In this document: positions 32,799 through 42,623 of the stretch, piece by piece | Layout of the letters: each line of letters opens with the position of its first letter | How positions within the stretch are numbered: position 1 is the first letter of the stretch | Assembly: GCA_964564415.1 (NCBI GenBank) | Contig: CAZMAV010000002.1 | Location: 124,001-188,000, forward strand | Direction of reading: 5' to 3' | DNA length: 64,000 nucleotides | Source: JALEFZ01 sp964564415 | GTDB lineage: Bacteria > Bacteroidota > Bacteroidia > J057 | Made by a program: the position numbers and the translations under genes | The notes under the pieces: generated by a model | Databases searched by the model: none | What the model saw: only the letters and a program-made list of their open reading frames with translations | Told to the model about the DNA's origin: nothing

Positions 32799-35624
32799 AT
32801 GCTTCTCCAAGACAACAAATTTTCGATGAGGGCTTTTTTTAGGCGAGGCCAGGGTTTTCTGCTGTTTCTGCTGTGGGTGGATCTAGCCCTCCCTCAGGAG
32901 GTGCCAAATTTGATTAATTTTACCACTCCAAATTTAGAGGCCCAGCACCAAAACTGGAAGATCGTTCAGGGAGAGGATCAACGCATGTATTTTGCCAATT
33001 CCAATGGATTGCTCCGATTTGATGGTCAGCACTGGGACAGCTTTTCCCTTCCGGAAAACCAGGCAGTAAGGGCCCTGGGCATGGACGAGGAAGGCAATAT
33101 CTTTGGGGGTGGATATGGAGAGTTTGGCTTTTGGTCCTATGACAGTACAGACCGTCTTTTCTATCATTCGCTTAGTGCTTCCTTGCCTTCTGATCTCATT
33201 GCTTCACAAGAAATCTGGCAGCTTCTCATAGGTCCCGACTGGGTGTTGTTCCAATCTTTCACGACTTTTTTTCTCTATGACTATGAAAAGGTGAGTATCA
33301 TCACCCCTCCTGGGGGAGGCAACATCAGCTTGGCTCATTGGGTGGGAGACAAAATATACCTGCTTAAAAGAGGGGAATGCCTTATGGAGCTTAAAGTCAG
33401 GGGGGATGCTCTTCGATTTAAAAGTTTGAAAGGGAGTGAAGTATTTGCCAGGATGGATGTGATCGGAATCATGGCCCATAAAAGCCATGACATGTTGATT
33501 TGCACAGCTCGAAATGGCATTTTTTACAAGGATGGTAGTAGCTATCAAGCTTGGAATCATGGCTACGGGGATGAGTTTGAAAAAAACCAACTCAACAGGG
33601 TGTTGGCCCTGGCAGATGGAGGATACGCCTGGGGAAGCATCCTCGACGGGGTCTATATTACCAGTGGTAGCGGAGAGGCTCGCTTCCACCTCGAACAGTC
33701 TTCCGGTCTGCAAAACAATACGGTGCTTTCTCTCTACCAGGATCGGCGAAGGCATCTGTGGATAGGGCTGGACGATGGGGTAGACATGGTTGACCTGGAT
33801 GCCTCTCTTCAACTTTTTAAAGATCTGAGGGGGGAACTTGGATCGGTATACGCAGCCTCTTACTTTGACGGAGACCTCTACCTGGGCACAAATCATGGCC
33901 TTTTCAGAAAAACCCAGGAGCTTCCCCCATATTTTACCCTGGTGGGGGGAACTCAAGGCCAGGTCTGGCAATTGTCGGAAAGTGATAAAGGGCTTTTCAT
34001 CGGGCACAATGACGGGAGTTTTCTGTGGGATGGTAAGGCCCTGAGGGAAGTGAGCAGCCGGAGTGGGGGATGGTGCATGAAGAGGGTTCCCGGTAGACAA
34101 AATCAATTTATTCAGGGAACCTATGGGGGCATGATCCTGCTGGAAAATGATCCTTTCCAGGGTTGGCGGCAGGTGCAAGCCATAGGAGGCTTTTCACTGC
34201 CCATCAAGCAACTGGCAATGGGGGAAGGCAATAACATGTGGGCCATCAATCCTTACAGCGGTATGCACCTGTTGACCCTGGACAGCTCTCTGAAGGAAGT
34301 TTTGACGGTCAAAAAAATCACTGAGGAAAGTGGATTGCCTACGGATTTTAGCCTCAGGTTGATGACAGTGGAGGATGACAACATCCTGAAGTCAGATGGA
34401 CAGTTTTTTCGTTTGGAGGGCGATAGCCTGGAGGAAGTGAAGCAAGTAGGCGGTATTGCGCTGGAAAAGGAAATCCAACATGTATGGATAGGCCAGCGGG
34501 AAGATAGCTTTTTGATCTTTGCGGATCGGATAGAGGCCAGGATAGGGAGTATTCGGCAGGTATTTTCGCTAAGGCTCATTCCAAATTATGAGAAGATTGA
34601 ATACCTGGGTGAAGGGGAGTACCTTCTTTGTCTGGTCAATGGCTATGCTCGTTACCGGCCCAGTTTTGGGAAGCAGGAAAAATTGGACATTCCCCGACCT
34701 CTGATCACGAAAGTGGTACAATTGAGCCCTGAAAGAAAGGTCCTGAGGGGACATTTGGGCAGTATGGAAGGAAAACACCTTTCGTTGGCCGCTGGTCAGC
34801 GGAATTTGAGGTTCAACTTTTGCCTGCCTTTTTATGAGGGAAAGGTCAGGTTCCGCTATCGCTTACTGGGTTTTAATGAAGAATGGTCGGCTTGGGGAAC
34901 AGAGACTTTTAAGGAGTACACCAACCTATCCCCGGGTAGTTACCGTTTGGAGGTGGAGGAAGAGCAATTCAGGCAGAGGGCTATGATTAATTTCAGTATT
35001 GCTCCCCCCTGGTATCTATCTTCCTATGCCCTGCTGTTGTTTTTTTTGATGGCCTTGGCCTTGATTTCCTTGTTTTTCGATTTGCATAAATTTCTTCTGA
35101 AAAAGCAGCAGCGACGAATCGCTATTCAGAAGGAAAGAGAATTTCAGCAAAAAATCATCAGAGAAAAAAATGAGCAGCTCAGGAGGGATGTCCAAAACAA
35201 GAGCCGTGAGCTGGCAAATTCTACCATGGGCTTGATTCGCAAAAACGAAACCCTGCTGGAATTGAAAAAAGAACTCGACGATCTCTATGCGAGAGCCGGA
35301 GATCGCCTTCCTGCCCGTCTTTACCAAAAACTACTGAAGCGAATAGACCGAAGCCTCTCTGATGAAGAGGACTGGCAGGTTTTTGAGACCAATTTTAACC
35401 AGGTTCACGAACAGTTTTTTCAACAACTAAAGGCCGCTTATCCGGACCTGACGGCTGGGGATCTTAGGTTGGCTGCCTTCCTTCGTATGGGACTTTCTTC
35501 CAAAGAAATTGCTCCCCTTTTTAATATTTCATTAAGAGGCATAGAAAACAAACGCTACCGGCTGAGAAAGAAAATGAAACTGTATGGACAGCAAAATTTA
35601 CTCGATGTCCTCATGACCTTTTGA
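32799..35624 (+). CDS. Membrane-anchored propeller/Y_Y_Y regulator with LuxR-type HTH
   Basis: This 941-residue one-component sensor has an N-terminal signal or anchor segment, a sensor of propeller repeats (about 30-640, e.g. NNTVLSLYQDRRRHLWIGLD), a Y_Y_Y domain (about 650-730, FRYRLLGFNEEWSAWG), one transmembrane helix (about 738-760), a coiled coil (about 765-830) and a C-terminal helix-turn-helix (DLRLAAFLRMGLSSKEIAPL). Proteins of this architecture sense glycan fragments in the periplasm and regulate polysaccharide loci. The next genes are such a locus. A second ATG at 32826 gives a more typical signal peptide. There is no histidine kinase. Confidence 0.85.
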   Translation: MLLQDNKFSMRAFFRRGQGFLLFLLWVDLALPQEVPNLINFTTPNLEAQHQNWKIVQGEDQRMYFANSNGLLRFDGQHWDSFSLPENQAVRALGMDEEGNIFGGGYGEFGFWSYDSTDRLFYHSLSASLPSDLIASQEIWQLLIGPDWVLFQSFTTFFLYDYEKVSIITPPGGGNISLAHWVGDKIYLLKRGECLMELKVRGDALRFKSLKGSEVFARMDVIGIMAHKSHDMLICTARNGIFYKDGSSYQAWNHGYGDEFEKNQLNRVLALADGGYAWGSILDGVYITSGSGEARFHLEQSSGLQNNTVLSLYQDRRRHLWIGLDDGVDMVDLDASLQLFKDLRGELGSVYAASYFDGDLYLGTNHGLFRKTQELPPYFTLVGGTQGQVWQLSESDKGLFIGHNDGSFLWDGKALREVSSRSGGWCMKRVPGRQNQFIQGTYGGMILLENDPFQGWRQVQAIGGFSLPIKQLAMGEGNNMWAINPYSGMHLLTLDSSLKEVLTVKKITEESGLPTDFSLRLMTVEDDNILKSDGQFFRLEGDSLEEVKQVGGIALEKEIQHVWIGQREDSFLIFADRIEARIGSIRQVFSLRLIPNYEKIEYLGEGEYLLCLVNGYARYRPSFGKQEKLDIPRPLITKVVQLSPERKVLRGHLGSMEGKHLSLAAGQRNLRFNFCLPFYEGKVRFRYRLLGFNEEWSAWGTETFKEYTNLSPGSYRLEVEEEQFRQRAMINFSIAPPWYLSSYALLLFFLMALALISLFFDLHKFLLKKQQRRIAIQKEREFQQKIIREKNEQLRRDVQNKSRELANSTMGLIRKNETLLELKKELDDLYARAGDRLPARLYQKLLKRIDRSLSDEEDWQVFETNFNQVHEQFFQQLKAAYPDLTAGDLRLAAFLRMGLSSKEIAPLFNISLRGIENKRYRLRKKMKLYGQQNLLDVLMTF

Positions 35625-35804
35625 GAAAATCCTCACGATTAGCGAAATCCTTTTCGACCTGGTGGAGGATTCCCCCCCTGTCTATCCTGCTAAAAATTCC
35701 TTTTGGCGTAGTGAGAAGGTATATAAGTATTTGATATTCAGTGTCTATATGTATTGGCGTAGTATTGGTGAGGCTGATTTTTTGGCTTTAGTAGAATAAT
35801 AGTC

Positions 35805-35824
35805 TAGCTTATGTTAATAAGCTA
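35805..35824. promoter_or_regulatory. Inverted repeat upstream of the glycan locus
   Basis: TAGCTTAT-GTTA-ATAAGCTA is a perfect 8+4+8 palindrome 53 bp upstream of the GH144 start at 35877. It could be the operator of the LuxR-type regulator upstream, or a hairpin in the 5' untranslated region. Confidence 0.4.
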
Positions 35825-35876
35825 AAAATCAACAATAGCCTTACTTGATTTTCCTTGGGCTATATTTACTATTTAC

Positions 35877-38264
35877 ATGAAATTATCCCTGCTAATTCCA
35901 GCCTTCCTGAGCTGGTTTCTCATGGTTGTTAATATCAATTATGGCCAGACTTCTGACGTTTTCTTTTCTGATAGCAACCAAGATGATTACTATGATTCGG
36001 GATTGGCTTTTCCTTCAGCGCCCAGCAGCCTAAGACAAAGGGGTCCTTCGGGTGATAAAATTCCTACAAGTACAGATTTTGCCTACAGCGGAAGCAATGC
36101 TTTAGAACTTACTTGGACCTCTCAAGTAGGCGGGGACTGGTCTGCCCTCGTTATAGCCCCGGGTTTTCCTTTCCAGGACATCGCCAACGATGATTTTCTG
36201 GGCTTTTGGGCTTACAGCGAAGAGGGCTTAAGCGGAAATGAGCTTCCCCTCCTCTACTTTGAAGGGGCACCTGCCAATACCAAGTCCACCCGATTTCCTC
36301 TATCTGCTTTTGTAGACAGCCTTCCTGCCAATAGTTGGGTGCAGGTTTTGGTCCCACTGGATACCTTTATTAATGATCCAAACCAATCAGTTATAGATTT
36401 TTCCCAGACCAAAGCCGTGATTTTTGGTCAAAATCAGGCAGACGGAGAATCTCACACCTTGTATATAGATGAGGTAAGGAGCCTCACCGCCGCTGCCGTC
36501 AATGATCCGGTGAATCCCCCTACCGGATTTATCGCCACTTCCTATGACAGCCATATCGAACTTGCCTGGGACTTTGCTCAGCCTGCCAATCGCATCGGGT
36601 ACCATATTTACCGTTCGGATGATGGGGGTCAAAGTTTTCGTCTGCAGCGATTTATAGAAAGTACAGACAGCCTCTACATAGACTTTGTAGGCTTTGGAGA
36701 TACGACCTCCTACCAGTATAGGATGGCAGGGGTAAATGGAGGAAGCAACGAATCCAATTTTAGCCCCGTACAGACCGCACAGACCCGAGAATTTAATGAG
36801 GAAGAAATCCTGGAAATGGTTCAGCGCTATACCTTCCGATACTTTTACGATTTTGCCCATCCGGTATCGGGATTGTCGAGGGAGAGAAATACCTCGGGGA
36901 ACCTGGTTACCATCGGAGGTAGCGGCTTTGGGGTCATGTCACTTTTGGTAGGAATAGAAAGGGGGTACATTAGCCGGGCCCAAGGCAAGCAGCGATTAGA
37001 AAAGATCGTCAACTTTTTGTCTACTGCTGATCGCTTCCATGGGGTCTGGCCCCACTGGATGAACGGCACTACCGGGGAGGTAATCCCTTTCAGTACCCTG
37101 GATGACGGAGGGGACCTGGTGGAAACTTCCTTTATGATACAGGGCTTATTAACCGCGAGGCAATACTTTGATCAACCCGAAGATTCTACCCTTAGACAAG
37201 AAATTACGGCCCTATGGCATGGAGTCGAGTGGAATTGGTACCGCAGGCAGGTACAGAAGGTCCTCACCTGGCACTGGTCGCCCAACAATGGTTGGCAGAT
37301 CAACCTTTCGGTGCGAGGCTTCAACGAAACCCACATCGTCTACCTCCTTGCCATAGCTTCTCCTACCAATGGCATTCCTCCCAATCTCTATGATGAAGGC
37401 TGGGCCGGAGGCAACTACGTCAACAACCGGACTTTCTATGGGTATCCCATTATCGTAGGAAAGGATTATGGAGGACCCCTGTTTTTTGCCCATTACTCCT
37501 ACCTGGGTTTTGACCCTCGCAACAAGCGGGATGCCTACGCCAATTATTTCCTTAGGAATTACAACCACACCTACATCAACCGTTTCTGGTGTATCCAAAA
37601 TCCGGATGGCCATCAGGGATATAGCGATCTGGTGTGGGGACTGACGGCCAGTGATAATCCCTATGGATATTTGGCCCACGAGCCCGGTCCCAGCAACAGA
37701 GACAACGGGACCATCTCACCCACTGCTGCCCTCGGTTCCATTCCTTATGCGCCTGAAATTGTGATTCCGACGCTCTACCACCTCTACAGAGAATATGGAG
37801 ATCGTATTTGGGGAAAAATGGGCTTTAGAGATGCTTTTAACCTGAACGAAGACTGGTTTGCCCAGTCCTACCTGGCTATCGATCAGGGACCTATCATTTT
37901 GATGATAGAAAACTACCGGACAGGCCTGCTATGGAATAATTTCATGGCCAATCCAGAGATAAAGACAATGATGGATGCTATAGGCTTCGTGACTGATTCC
38001 GCTCAGGTTTCTGTCGGGAGGGCTCTATCGCAGGAAATCCAGGTATTTCCCAATCCTGCTCATGACAAGATTTTCCTTCGTCCCAGCACAGGAGGAGACA
38101 TTGAAATCATGCTCATGGACATGAATGGGAGAACAATCATCCAGCAAAGGCTTCGCTCGCCTTATGAGATTTCTATTCCTTCCGGACTTTCAAAAGGGAT
38201 GTACAACCTGAGAATGAAGCAGAATAGCAAGACCATTCACAAGAAATTAATCATAAGCCAATGA
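35877..38264 (+). CDS. Secreted multidomain GH144-type glucanase (T9SS cargo)
   Basis: This 795-residue protein has a signal peptide (1-23), a beta-sandwich (about 25-200, ending in LYIDEVR), an FN3-like domain (about 205-300), a glucoamylase-like (PF10091) catalytic domain at about 305-715, and a T9SS type A sorting domain (about 725-795, VFPNPAHDKIFL). The PF10091 fold in this sequence context corresponds to CAZy GH144, whose characterised members are endo-beta-1,2-glucanases. The protein is therefore predicted to be exported to the cell surface or medium and to cut beta-1,2-glucan. It is the first gene of the locus. Confidence 0.85.
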   Translation: MKLSLLIPAFLSWFLMVVNINYGQTSDVFFSDSNQDDYYDSGLAFPSAPSSLRQRGPSGDKIPTSTDFAYSGSNALELTWTSQVGGDWSALVIAPGFPFQDIANDDFLGFWAYSEEGLSGNELPLLYFEGAPANTKSTRFPLSAFVDSLPANSWVQVLVPLDTFINDPNQSVIDFSQTKAVIFGQNQADGESHTLYIDEVRSLTAAAVNDPVNPPTGFIATSYDSHIELAWDFAQPANRIGYHIYRSDDGGQSFRLQRFIESTDSLYIDFVGFGDTTSYQYRMAGVNGGSNESNFSPVQTAQTREFNEEEILEMVQRYTFRYFYDFAHPVSGLSRERNTSGNLVTIGGSGFGVMSLLVGIERGYISRAQGKQRLEKIVNFLSTADRFHGVWPHWMNGTTGEVIPFSTLDDGGDLVETSFMIQGLLTARQYFDQPEDSTLRQEITALWHGVEWNWYRRQVQKVLTWHWSPNNGWQINLSVRGFNETHIVYLLAIASPTNGIPPNLYDEGWAGGNYVNNRTFYGYPIIVGKDYGGPLFFAHYSYLGFDPRNKRDAYANYFLRNYNHTYINRFWCIQNPDGHQGYSDLVWGLTASDNPYGYLAHEPGPSNRDNGTISPTAALGSIPYAPEIVIPTLYHLYREYGDRIWGKMGFRDAFNLNEDWFAQSYLAIDQGPIILMIENYRTGLLWNNFMANPEIKTMMDAIGFVTDSAQVSVGRALSQEIQVFPNPAHDKIFLRPSTGGDIEIMLMDMNGRTIIQQRLRSPYEISIPSGLSKGMYNLRMKQNSKTIHKKLIISQ

Positions 38265-38336
38265 CTTTCCCCGAGAAAGCCTTGGCAGAATTATTCACTT
38301 ACTTTTTACCTCAATTAAATTTAACCAGTCCAAATT

Positions 38337-41039
38337 GTGAGAGTACTATTATTTTTATTTGCTACTATGATCCTCTCTGCATCACAGATGCAGGGGCAGG
38401 TGGTCTACGAAGATTTTGAAAATGGGGCATCCCTCAATTGGGAAGCCATCGACGGAACTTACACTGGAGTGGTAACTAACCCAGACTCCAACTTTGTCAA
38501 CGGAAGTGACAGTGTAGGTTCTTACACCAAAGGAAGCACTGGATTCAGCCTATTTCGTGCCAATCTGGCTACTCCTCTGGACCTGTCGGTAAACAACAAG
38601 TTTTCCATTCAGGTCTATTCTCCGGTAGGAACGGCTTTCATTCTAAAATTGGAAGGTCCGGGAGGACAGGCCATCGAAGAGACCAAAAATATTGCCAACA
38701 TCAACGTATGGCAGGAGTACACCTTCGACTTTAGTGGGGCTGCCGGTCTTGATAGCCTGGTTTCTATCATACTTTTCTTTGATCCCGGAGTAGGTTCCAG
38801 CACCGATACTTATCTCTTTGACAACCTGACAGCTAGCCCTGCGGATTCTTGTGCAGGTACGGTCGAAGATCCTACGATTATCGACGATTTTGAGTGTCAG
38901 CGCAATGCTTCTTACGGAGCCGGTTGGGACAATATCACCGCTATTCCAAATCCTGATCAGAGTGGAATCAATACCAGCGATGCCGTGGGAAGGTATGTCG
39001 ATCCTCAGGACCAGTTTTCCGCCCTGGTGGTCAATTACAATAACCCCATCGACTTATCTACCAACAACACCATAAAGGCTAAAATCTGGGCTCCCCGTAC
39101 GGGTCGTCTGGTATTCAAGCTCGAGGGTGGTGTTTCTGCCGCCGTGGAAAAGGAGCAGATGGTCACTCAGACCAATACATGGGTGGAGTACTCCTTCGAT
39201 TTCAGGGATCAGGCTTCTGCCAATCACAGGAGCTTGGCGATTTTCTTCAATTTTGCCGCAGTGGGCGATTCTGGGGACACCTACTTTATCGATGATATCG
39301 TAAGGGAAGAAACTCCTACCAGCCTTAGCCTGGAGGACTTTGAGCCTACTCCCAAGCTGACCTGGACTCCTTTGAACAATGACAATGCCCTACACGGGAC
39401 ATTCAGCGGAGCAATTGCCAACCCCGACCAGAGTGGAGTGAATACCTCTGCCACTGTAGGTGAGTACAGCAAAGGAACTGCTGCCTTCAGTACCCTGGTC
39501 TCCCTCCTCCCGCTGAACTTCTCTCTAAGCCAGTTTTCTCAATTGAACCTGCAAGTAAAGCCTCCCTCTGGAGTTACTCAGGTAACGGTACAGCTTTCCA
39601 GCGTAACCCAAGGCATCAAGGATCAGATGGCTAGCCTGGATGGCACGACCGACTGGCAAGAGCTGAACTTCGATTTTTCCGGTAGCAGCAACATCAGCGA
39701 CTTCAACCAGATCAATATTTTGTTTGAAGAAGGTACTGCCGCCAATGGTCAGGTATGGCTCTTCGACAACCTCACTATCAGCAATCCTACCATTGATCCC
39801 TGTGTAGGGGTAGATTCTATCCCTAATATCCTGGATGACTTCGAATGCCAGCGCAGCATCATGTATGGAGCTGGTGCTGGAGATTTGCAGGAAATCCTCA
39901 ATCCCGACCTGACCAATGACAACCCTAGCGAGAAAGTAGGAGAATACAGCGACCCCGCAGACGAGTTTTCTGCCCTGGTTCTGGACTTCGGAGGGCCCAT
40001 TGACCTTTCCGTCTTCAACCAGTTCAACATTAAGATCTGGTCTGATCAGGCGGTACCCATGCTGTTTAAACTTGAAGGAGGTACTTCTACTCCGGTGGAG
40101 ATTGATACGGCTATTTCTGTAACCAGCGAGTGGGAGGACTATGTAATAGATTTTAGCCCCTTTGCCGGGGAGAACCATACCCGACTGGCGATTTTCTTTA
40201 ATGCAGGAGTGGCCAACTCTGGCAATGACGTTTACTTCATTGATGACCTAGAGTGGACCCGTACGCCCTTTACTGGCTGTGTGGCCACTTTTGAGTCATT
40301 TGAAAGCAGCATACCCGACTGGGGAGTATTTGCCAATGCTGAACTGGATACAGTGAATGAATTTATCATTCCTAATCCTGATCCGACAGGGATCAACACC
40401 AGTATGACGGTAGGTACCTTCCAGGAAAGTACAGGTGGAGCTACCTTCGCAGGTATGTTCTCCCAGACCTTGCAGGCCCCTGTGGCTCTCCCCAATAGCA
40501 ATAAAACCGTAACCATGAAGGTATGGAGCGACAGTGTTGCTACCTGGGTATTGAAATTGGAGCAGGGAAGGGATGGATCCAATGGCTCCGGTGATATTCT
40601 GGCTGAATATACCACTCCCAATGAGTGGGCGACCCTGACTTTTGACTTTACCACAGCTGTCCCTGACGATGCCCTCTACGATCGGATTACCATCATCCCT
40701 AACTTTGGTATCGTTCCTGCTAATGCCAAGTCTCATTACTTTGATGACATTGCCATTGCAGGTGAGACTTGTAGTGTTACAAGCAACGATAGGGTGAAGA
40801 CCATCGCCGACCTGCGCCTATATCCCAATCCTACCTCTCAGTCATTGACGGTAGAAGCCGATCGCAGGCTCAAAAAGGTAGAAGTCTACAGCCTGTTAGG
40901 ACAGATGGCTCTACAGACTTCTTTGAATGGAGGCAATAGCACCAGGCTCGACGTGCAAAACCTGAATCCCGGCCTTTATATCATTAAGGTGTATGATGTG
41001 GATGGAAGGGTAGCTAGCAAGAAGTTTACCAAGCAATAA
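38337..41039 (+). CDS. Secreted five-module repeat protein with T9SS sorting domain
   Basis: This 900-residue protein starts at a GTG (38337), the only start that keeps its signal peptide (ending SQMQGQ). Five modules of about 145-150 residues follow. Modules 1, 3 and 5 begin with DFENG, DFEPT and SFESS; modules 2 and 4 begin with DDFECQR and have an upstream Cys that may pair with it. Each module has a NPDxxxxN-TS-VG-Y segment, a central FKLEGG-like strand and a terminal YxFDN/DD element, suggestive of a carbohydrate-binding beta-sandwich. A T9SS sorting domain follows (about 825-900). It is likely a surface or secreted glycan-binding protein of the locus; no catalytic domain was seen. Confidence 0.75.
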   Translation: MRVLLFLFATMILSASQMQGQVVYEDFENGASLNWEAIDGTYTGVVTNPDSNFVNGSDSVGSYTKGSTGFSLFRANLATPLDLSVNNKFSIQVYSPVGTAFILKLEGPGGQAIEETKNIANINVWQEYTFDFSGAAGLDSLVSIILFFDPGVGSSTDTYLFDNLTASPADSCAGTVEDPTIIDDFECQRNASYGAGWDNITAIPNPDQSGINTSDAVGRYVDPQDQFSALVVNYNNPIDLSTNNTIKAKIWAPRTGRLVFKLEGGVSAAVEKEQMVTQTNTWVEYSFDFRDQASANHRSLAIFFNFAAVGDSGDTYFIDDIVREETPTSLSLEDFEPTPKLTWTPLNNDNALHGTFSGAIANPDQSGVNTSATVGEYSKGTAAFSTLVSLLPLNFSLSQFSQLNLQVKPPSGVTQVTVQLSSVTQGIKDQMASLDGTTDWQELNFDFSGSSNISDFNQINILFEEGTAANGQVWLFDNLTISNPTIDPCVGVDSIPNILDDFECQRSIMYGAGAGDLQEILNPDLTNDNPSEKVGEYSDPADEFSALVLDFGGPIDLSVFNQFNIKIWSDQAVPMLFKLEGGTSTPVEIDTAISVTSEWEDYVIDFSPFAGENHTRLAIFFNAGVANSGNDVYFIDDLEWTRTPFTGCVATFESFESSIPDWGVFANAELDTVNEFIIPNPDPTGINTSMTVGTFQESTGGATFAGMFSQTLQAPVALPNSNKTVTMKVWSDSVATWVLKLEQGRDGSNGSGDILAEYTTPNEWATLTFDFTTAVPDDALYDRITIIPNFGIVPANAKSHYFDDIAIAGETCSVTSNDRVKTIADLRLYPNPTSQSLTVEADRRLKKVEVYSLLGQMALQTSLNGGNSTRLDVQNLNPGLYIIKVYDVDGRVASKKFTKQ

Positions 41040-41058
41040 GGCTGATAATCATTGATAA

Positions 41059-41087
41059 GAGAACCCGGGCGATTCGTTCGGGTTCTC
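41059..41087 (+). terminator. Hairpin between the repeat protein and GH144 lipoprotein genes
   Basis: GAGAACCCG / CGGGTTCTC, 9-bp stem with an 11-nt loop, followed by CTTTCC. It may reduce readthrough and lower expression of the downstream genes or protect the 3' end of the first two mRNAs. Confidence 0.45.
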
Positions 41088-41126
41088 CTTTCCTACCTGA
41101 TATTACACCCTCAAATCAACAGGTCT

Positions 41127-42581
41127 ATGAAGGCCGATCACTCCTTATTTTTGAAATACAAAGCCCTTTTACTCATGCTAATGGGTATTTTTATCACCAT
41201 TGGCTGCGAAAATACGACAAGTACAAGCACAGAGAACAAAGAAATTCAATCGCAGGAGCTACCGGAATTCAGCCTTGATGAGCTGCAAAGGCGGAGCTTC
41301 GATTATTTTTGGGACTGGTCGGACAATCCCTTTGCCCAGACCCTGGACCGGGCACCTAGCCAGACCTTCTATAGCATAGCAGCCACAGGATTTGGATTGA
41401 CCAGCTACCTGGTAGGGGTAGAAAGGGGGTATATCAGCCGGGAAGAAGCCGCTGATCGCAACCTGCTTTGCCTACAAAAAATGTGGGAAATGCCACAGGG
41501 TGATGCGCCTACTGGAGTGAGTGGTCATAAAGGACTTTTCTACCATTTTCTGACCCTGGATGAGGGACATAGATTCAAGGAGGTGGAACTGAGCACCATC
41601 GATACAGGTTTGCTCATGGCCGGGGTGATTTCTTCACAGGTTTACTTTGACAGGAACAATGAAAAGGAGAGCAAAATTCGCTCCCTGGCTGACTCCCTCT
41701 ACCGCCGGGTAGAATGGGATTGGGCCATGCAGGACAATGACTTGATGAGCATGGGCTGGCGTCCGGAAACGGGTTTCATCCCAGCTTATTGGAATGGGTA
41801 CAACGAAGTTATGATCCTTCTTGTACTGGCCCTCGGCTCACCCACCCATCCCATTGCTGAGGATAGCTGGGAGGGTTGGACAGCTTCTTACGAATGGACA
41901 GACTTTCAGGGCCAAGCGCACGTCAACTTTTCTCCCCTATTTGGCCACCAGTACAGCCAAATGTACATTGACTTCAAGGGTATCCAGGATGCATACATGA
42001 GGGAAAAAGGCATTGATTATTTTGAAAATAGCCGAAGGGCTACCTTGGCCAATCGGTCCTACTGCATAGAAAATCCCATGAAGGTTGAGGGCTATGACTC
42101 TCTTACCTGGGGGCTTACTGCCTGCGATGGCCCTAAGGACACCTTGGTCAATTGGAAGGGTGAAGAATTAGGCTTTCATAGCTATTGGGCAAGAGGTGCC
42201 AGCGCCATTCACATCAGGGATGATGGGACCATAGCTCCCACCGCCGTAGGAGGCTCCCTGCCTTTTGCTCCCGAGGTCTGCCTGCCCAGCCTGGAGCATA
42301 TGTGGGAAACCTACGGAGACCGACTGATTGGCAAATATGGTTTTAGAGATGCCTTTAACCTGAGCTATACATATGGACAAAACTCCAAAGACGGAAGCAG
42401 CAATGCTGATGGATGGTTTGACATCGACTATTTGGGCATAGATCAGGGGCCTATCCTGTTACAGGCTGAAAACTACAGGAGCGGACTGATCTGGGAGTTG
42501 ATGAAGAAGAGTCCTTATATTGTCGACGGGCTTCGCAGAGCTGGTTTTGAAGGAGGCTGGCTCGAACAAATCGACGCTTGA
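41127..42581 (+). CDS. GH144-type glucanase lipoprotein
   Basis: This protein has 484 residues from the ATG at 41127; the longer frame from 41052 would include the hairpin and lacks a signal peptide. The lipobox ends at Cys27 (FITIGC). The catalytic domain has the same landmarks as the first GH144 gene: FDYFWDWSDNPF, IAATGFGLTSYLVGVERGYIS, and a C-terminal DQGPILLQAENYRSGLIWE. The lipid anchor places it at the outer membrane or periplasmic side. It would act on oligomers brought by SusCD. Confidence 0.9.
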   Translation: MKADHSLFLKYKALLLMLMGIFITIGCENTTSTSTENKEIQSQELPEFSLDELQRRSFDYFWDWSDNPFAQTLDRAPSQTFYSIAATGFGLTSYLVGVERGYISREEAADRNLLCLQKMWEMPQGDAPTGVSGHKGLFYHFLTLDEGHRFKEVELSTIDTGLLMAGVISSQVYFDRNNEKESKIRSLADSLYRRVEWDWAMQDNDLMSMGWRPETGFIPAYWNGYNEVMILLVLALGSPTHPIAEDSWEGWTASYEWTDFQGQAHVNFSPLFGHQYSQMYIDFKGIQDAYMREKGIDYFENSRRATLANRSYCIENPMKVEGYDSLTWGLTACDGPKDTLVNWKGEELGFHSYWARGASAIHIRDDGTIAPTAVGGSLPFAPEVCLPSLEHMWETYGDRLIGKYGFRDAFNLSYTYGQNSKDGSSNADGWFDIDYLGIDQGPILLQAENYRSGLIWELMKKSPYIVDGLRRAGFEGGWLEQIDA

Positions 42582-42623
42582 AAAATCAATCATTCGCCTA
42601 TACCGAGAACTAATATTTAACCC

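Noticed and set aside
41052..41126. Longer start for the GH144 lipoprotein
   Set aside because: It would be read through a hairpin and would move the lipobox away from the N-terminus.
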